A DNA stretch of 35,854 nt, taken from NCBI GenBank assembly GCA_964058805.1, contig CAXKVV010001514.1, positions 1 to 35,854 of the forward strand, in the 5' to 3' direction. Below the pieces are notes generated by a model, which saw only the letters and a program-made list of their open reading frames with translations, did not search any database and was not told where the DNA came from. This document shows, one piece after another, positions 30,665 to 35,854 of this stretch; the stretch's first letter is position 1, and each line of letters starts with the position of its first letter. The DNA is from Schoenoplectus triqueter. Its lineage: Eukaryota > Streptophyta > Magnoliopsida > Poales > Cyperaceae. Position numbers and translations under genes: made by a program.

Positions 30665-31390
30665 AGCTCAAATGGTCATGAATTACTTGTTCATGACACC
30701 GAGTCATTAGGATGTCGCTTCGCTCGGACATCTTAATGTTCTTCTTCTTCAAAGTCGACATATCTCTCCATGCTGATGTCGTAGCCTTGGTCATTCTTCA
30801 GCGAGCGTCGAGATGTTCTTGTCTCAACCAATCATTCTACGTATTGCATTACTTGTGCAAAATTACTATGTTGCCCTACACCCCTTGTGTGAGCGTATTC
30901 AATCATGAGTTACTTGCTCATGGCAGCGAGTCATTAAGATGTCACCTATCTAGGACATCGTAATGTTCTTCTTCTTCAGAGTCGACATATATCTCCATGT
31001 TAGTGTCGTAGCTCTGGTTATTCTTCATTAAGCGTCAAGATGTTCCTGTCTCGACATATCTCCTCAGGCTGCTATCGAAGCCTTAATCATTCTACGTTAG
31101 GATGTTCTTGTCTCAATGTATCTTATTATTCTTCATCAAGTGTCGAGATGTTCTTGTCTCAACGTATCTCCTCATGTTGCTATCAAAGCCTTAATCATTC
31201 TACGTTAGGATGTTCTTGTCTCAACGTATCTCCTCAGGCTGCTATCGAAGCCTTAATATTCTCACGTCAAGATGTTCTAGTCTTGACTAACCATTCTAAA
31301 TGTCATATCATGTGTGCAACCATTCTAAATGTTATATCATTTGTGCAAATATTCATATGTGGCTCTACACTCCTTATGTGAGCATGTTTA
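30665..31390. repeat. Two large direct repeats with an expanded inner repeat
   Basis: The block GGTCATGAATTACTTGTTCA ... CGAGTCATTAGGATGTC ... ACATCTTAATGTTCTTCTTC ... GTCGACATAT (about 30674-30901) recurs from about 30902. The second copy contains three inner units starting CGTATCTCCTCAGGCTGCTA or similar at about 31054, 31163 and 31224, each followed by GCCTTAATCATTCTACGTTA and GGATGTTCTTGTCTC. Repeat-derived open frames cross it but look non-coding. Confidence 0.75.
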
Positions 31391-32560
31391 TTTTCTAAAA
31401 TGCACAAAGTCTACTATATAATATCTTCTATTATTATTTTTATTATAAAGATGCATTTATTTATTATTATTATTATTACTATTATTATTTTATTATTATT
31501 ATTATTTATTATTATTATTTTTTTTATTATTATTATTTTTTCTTAAACTCTATTTATCTATGTAGAAAATTATTTACAAAATAATAGAAAAGGGGTTAGC
31601 TATTTAACTAGAGTTTCATTTATATATTTTTTTATTATTTTATTATTTTTTATAATAGCTAAAGTAGTAAAATTCTATTTTTATTATTTCCAAACTCTAT
31701 TTATTCTGTAGAAAATCACTTACAAAAATAATAGAAAGTAAGATAGCTATGTTTTTTATTTATATTTTCAACATGCTTATAATAGCTAAAGTAATAGAAT
31801 TTTGTTATTATATTCTATTATATTGTAATACTATTCATTATGTAAGAATTATTTACAAAATTAAAAGGTGGTTAGCTATACTATTTTACTATTTATTACT
31901 TTTATTATATTTTTTTTTGTTTTATTTTTGATATTTATAATAGCTAAGAAGAAATCATTTACCAATATTCAAGATTTTTTATTATTATTTGAAAATAGTC
32001 ATAAAAGATGAAATTCATTATGTTTTTATTACAACTATTATTTTTATTACATTTTATTTATCAAAAATATTTTTATTGTATATTTGTATAGAATTAACAA
32101 AAGAAATACAATTCATATTATAAAACTATATTATCATCCTTTATTATAAAAGAAAATGTATTTTACTATTTATTACCATGGTATTATATTTTTGTATATT
32201 TTGTGCTATTTATTTCTATTATTTTTTTTTACAGAAAATATCAATATAATATCTATTATTATATTTTTTATTTATCAAAGAATATAGCTAATCTCACTTT
32301 TATTATAGTATATTACTATCATTATTATTATTTCATGGAAAATCACTTGAAAAATCACTAAAATATATCTAGTTATTATTTATGATTTTTATTTATATTT
32401 TTGGAATTTTTATAGTATTTAAAATGACAAGTCAAAGCTAGGTCAACTATATCAATATATGTAATGTATATTGTTTTATCATGATTATATTTTTAAAACT
32501 GGAATATTATTGTATAGAAAAATAGTATGAAAAATAAGAAAATTTTAGAAACAAATTTGA
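31391..32560. repeat. AT-rich field with ATT microsatellites and decayed tandem units
   Basis: ATT/TTA runs at about 31458-31545. Four decayed copies of a unit of about 120 bp share GTAGAAAATTATTTACAAAA-like and AATAGAAA-x-TAGCTAT blocks (near 31563, 31709, 31840 and 31945). No gene seen. Confidence 0.6.
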
Positions 32561-32639
32561 GTTAATTTGGAGTTCAGGAGCATTTTCAAATCATTTATTT
32601 ATTCTATATTATTACTATTCCGTTATTATTTAATTACTG

Positions 32640-32830
32640 GGCCTAATCTGGGCCGTTGGATCTGCTCCAAGATTAGCGCTCATCTTTCATTCTTATTTGG
32701 GCCGCTGGATTCACCTCAAGATTAAACCGTATGCGATGTAAGGCCCAGATCCATTCTGGATCTTTATTTAAAAACACCATCTTATTCTAAGCGTCCGATT
32801 TATTCCAAGATTTGCACTAACATCAATACT
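32640..32830. repeat. Three diverged units of GGGCCGTTGGAT...CCAAGATTA
   Basis: TGGGCCGTTGGATCTGCTCC (32650), TGGGCCGCTGGATTCACCTC (32698) and AAGCGTCCGATTTATTCC (32789), each followed by AAGATTA or AAGATTTG. Probably part of a decayed retrotransposon LTR. Confidence 0.5.
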
Positions 32831-35090
32831 CGTGCCTATGCGCTAATATTCGTGCGCACCCATTTCTTTGACTGTTCTGTTGACCACCTTGCCAAGATTC
32901 GCGCTAACAGCTATTGCCGGCGACCGGAGCCTTGTCCTTCCGATCAGATGAACCCAGTAGCGTCGTCTCGTTGCCAAGAAACTCTCTGCCACTCCTGATC
33001 GAAGATCAATGCGGTGCTTCATCGTGTACAAGGGTACCGTTTTCCGGTACAGTCCCGGTTTGATATTGATCGAGTTTCTAATCGGTAATTCAACCTAATT
33101 AATCAATGATTCTTGCAATTAACCTTCCGTTATTGATCGCCTATGCATTCTAATCATGATTGCAAGTTCAATTCTTTCTGAATTTGTCGTATACAGTCTT
33201 ATCAGCCTCAGTATTGTTCGGTATGGTACCAGTCATGTTTGTTCAAAAGATATACACCGAGTTACCTTCAGTTCAGTTGCTTTCTTGCATCTTGAGTTAC
33301 TTGTAAGTGCTTTACTAATCACTCAAACGATGGAATCAAGAGGATAATACTAATCCTGCTATTGATTCAATGTGGCACAGAGTCGGATTTTCTGCGATGA
33401 AATGGGAGAGTCGCCTGACTCTACTACCAATCTTGCTACACGATGAGGCAACAGGGAAAGGGTAGACAGAGACGAGTAGTTTCACAAAATTTAAACCGAA
33501 AATCTCAAATGCATTCTTGTTTGAAATTCTTACTACACTGTTGATAATTATTGAAATTCTATCAAATGAATATGAGTTGAAAGCAACAGATATCAAGAAC
33601 AGATGAAGATCAAGGTAAAAGAGCCGAAATTGAATAGAAAAATGGCAACTTAACAGATTGCTTCAAAAAGATATCAATGTCATTGTATAATCTCATAAAA
33701 TTCCTTTCAATTACATCTTAAACCTTGAGAGAACCTACCAGTGAGCTTGTAGATGATGAAAGGGCTGTGTAGATGCTATGCAAGAATCGAATTGAGAGAC
33801 TTTGGTTTTAAGAAACCAAATCTACTATCAATTGAATCTTTCTTTTACTCCTTCTCTCTTTTCCTTACTATTAGTCGACAGAACTCTCTCTCTTTCTCTC
33901 TCAATTGCCAGAATTTTTCAGAGCCCCCCATCTATCTGATTCTGTGAGTTTATATAGGCTAAAAGGTATGAAATTTGCTAAATGGTGATTGGTTAGAGGA
34001 TTAGCACTTGGATTACGGTTTAAATTCAATCTCCACCCTTGGTTCGGCTTAGATCAATGGTTGGGATGTATTTGTGCTTTCTAATTACTCAATTGAGTTG
34101 GCTGTCAGTGGTTAAGCCGTTTGAGTTAGTTACAAGGGTCTTTTTATTCACTCTTTTGCCACTCTAACCATCACTCACTTCTGGACTGTTCTAGAACCTT
34201 CTCCACATTTGGCAATCACCAGAGAGCCCTCTGAAATACTATAAAGGCCTCTGCATGGTGAGAGATCTCCATTTCTCCATTTGAGCCTGATTTTTACTCA
34301 ATTACCATTGCCATCACCTTCTTCATCAATTCATCCAATTGCAAGCTCCTTTAGTCTCTTCTTAGCTCCAGAAGTTGATCTGTCTCACCTCTTGGATCAT
34401 TCTTATGCTTCAACATTGAGTTTGAGTTAGCCATTTTCTTCCCCGATTGGTGACTTGGTGAATTACTATTTCTGAGCTTCAAAATCATCATCTTTGCATT
34501 TGAACAGCGTCGCCTTGGTGAGAGGAGGCTCTTTGTGCAATTAATTTCAACTTTGCAAGTGTACAAAGGTTAGTCCTAATTTTGATCTCATTGACTGCCT
34601 CAACTCAATTCCTTTTATTCTTTCCATGTTCCTTGAAATTCATGTTTGATACATGTTCTAATCAATGAAATACACCTTTCTATCGAGTGAATTTGAAGGA
34701 TTCTGTCATCTCTAGTCCATTCGGCCATGGCGCCTTTCGGCCAGTCGCGCGGAAGAAAGAGGAGAAGAGGAAGAAGAGAAGAAGAAAGCGCCCCGGGGGA
34801 GGCCGGTCTCGGCGCATGTGAGCCGCAGCAGAGTGGGGCCCACAGTCAGAGGGATGATGCGCAAGGGCCAGGTGCATACTTCCTTTCTTTCCTCTTTATT
34901 TGAATTGCGGCTTTATCTGAATGGGCTTGGTTCACATAACAGCTTATGCTCCTCTGATTCATAATCCTGACAATAGGGTCCCACTTGTAAGTCTATTGTG
35001 TCTAGGCTTATAGCAATTGATTAGTACACGTATTAGGGCTAATTAGGCTGAGTTGGCATGTTCTGATTGGCTGCTAGATTAATCACTCCC
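32831..35090. other. Intergenic sequence, no intact gene recognised
   Basis: Mixed sequence with promoter-like traits in places: a CT-rich run (33882-33902) followed by TTTATATAGGC (33950-33960), and a GC- and purine-rich block (34725-34870, GAGGAGAAGAGGAAGAAGAG) on otherwise AT-rich DNA. These could be parts of an LTR and leader of an unidentified retrotransposon. Open frames are short and featureless. I could not assign a gene. Confidence 0.35.
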
Positions 35091-35111
35091 CTTTAGCATT
35101 GATGACCTGCT

Positions 35112-35410
35112 TAACAACTGCTGAGGTGGCCTTGTAGGATCATGCCATGTGTCATTAACAGAGTGAGATGGCCCTGTGGTATTATGCCATGTGGCATAGG
35201 CTGAATGAGGTGGCCTCCTCTGGTTATGCCGTGTGGCATGTGCTGGGGTGTAGTGGACCACTGGTATGGTGCCATGTGGCATTAGGGTGATGAGGTGGCC
35301 CATTGGCTGTCTGCCACGTGGCACTGAGGTGGGGCCCACCTGTCAGTGACTCATACCAGGGTGGGCCCACTTGCTGATATGGCCCAATGAGAGGCTGCCA
35401 CGTGGCACAC
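35112..35410. repeat. 42-bp minisatellite built on the palindrome TGCCACGTGGCA
   Basis: Palindromic cores at 35143, 35185, 35227, 35270, 35312 and 35396: steps of 42, 42, 43, 42 and 84 bp, so one unit (about 35354) has decayed. The last two cores are the perfect 12-bp palindrome TGCCACGTGGCA, holding the G-box CACGTG. Earlier ones read CATGTG or CGTGTG. Units also share GAGGTGGCC. Because 42 is a multiple of three, an open frame of 14-residue repeats crosses it, which I treat as a by-product. Confidence 0.85.
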
Positions 35411-35854
35411 CCTCTCTCTTCGATTATTTTATGCCTCTTGTGTTTCTTGTACCCAATTTGTACCCAGAGCTGCTGTTATCCCCAACTTGCACCCAGAACT
35501 GCTCTGATCAAATCTTAGCCTTTGATTAATTCATTTATTCTGCCTTTATTTTCCCTGAATTTATTTTAATAGCTCCACTTATCCAAAAATCATGAAAATT
35601 TCACTAAAAATCCCTAAATTCATGATGATCATCCCTGTAATTTTTAATTCCATTTTTGCCCTTGCCTCTCTGAATTAAAAATTCTTTTATTCATAAAACC
35701 CTAATACTCCTTATGAATTAATCCCTGATCTCAATTATAGCTCTGTGTCTCTGCCAATTATCTCTCTCTTGCAGAAACCACCCTAAATAAATACCAATTA
35801 GACTTATATTGATATTCATTAGGGCTTGATTTGATTAAATGCTGACTACTTATC
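35411..35854. other. Terminal intergenic stretch, nothing recognised
   Basis: AT-rich sequence with two similar steps TTGTACCCAGAGCTGCT and TTGCACCCAGAACTGCT (about 35458 and 35489). No gene or element end seen. Confidence 0.4.

Noticed and set aside
31040..31381. Plus-strand open frame of 113 codons with repeated NHSTLGCSCLNVS
   Set aside because: The peptide repeat mirrors the tandem DNA repeat; composition is not protein-like and no neighbours support a gene.
35079..35339. Minus-strand open frame of 86 codons with 14-residue repeats
   Set aside because: It is a by-product of a 42-bp tandem repeat lacking stops. No start context, domain or homology signs.
1..35854. CRISPR array, bacterial operon or viral genome
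   Set aside because: Repeats lack uniform spacers; the gene structure is a spliced plant gene; retroelement pieces are LTR/LINE relics without envelope or viral coat genes.

Overview
This is a nuclear genomic window from a flowering plant. It is AT-rich, its single intact gene is split by short AT-rich GT-AG introns, and the rest is plant-type transposable-element debris (Ty1/copia relics primed by initiator tRNA-Met, RTE-type LINE 3' ends, a foldback MITE, a non-autonomous LTR element, a PPR gene fragment). Exon codon use is not GC-biased, so a grass is unlikely. I cannot name the species.

Layout. 1-1238: upstream region and probable 5' leader, with two overlapping short upstream ORFs. 1239-23204 (+): one complete callose synthase gene of the CalS1/2/3 clade, closest to CalS3 by recall. 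I read it as 43 exons with GT-AG junctions, giving 1963 codons plus TAA with no frameshift or internal stop. Two introns are swollen. Intron 12 (4590-6493) holds a complete non-autonomous LTR retrotransposon on the minus strand, whose interior resembles pieces of two nuclear genes for mitochondrial proteins (SDH7-like and mTERF-like). Intron 32 (12855-19226, 6.4 kb) holds a decayed copia element containing a tandem array of about 400-bp units, itself interrupted by a 5'-truncated RTE LINE, followed by further debris. Smaller LINE insertions with clear target-site duplications sit in introns 28 and 31, and tRNA-like SINE candidates in introns 23 and 24.

23205-35854: the 3' UTR, then no intact gene. 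In order: a PPR pseudogene fragment (about 23850-24105), a 346-bp foldback MITE (24204-24549), a degenerate LTR retrotransposon with about 2.1-kb LTRs and an interior of only about 0.84 kb (24632-29749), several tandem-repeat fields (36-bp, about 230-bp and AT-rich), and a 42-bp minisatellite built on the palindrome TGCCACGTGGCA (35143-35407).

Function. The only gene expected to make a protein is the callose synthase, a plasma-membrane GT48 enzyme that makes beta-1,3-glucan at cell plates and plasmodesmata. The intronic elements lie outside the exons and, as reconstructed, leave the reading frame intact. The most unusual item is the LTR element in intron 12 with its apparent chimeric host-gene cargo.
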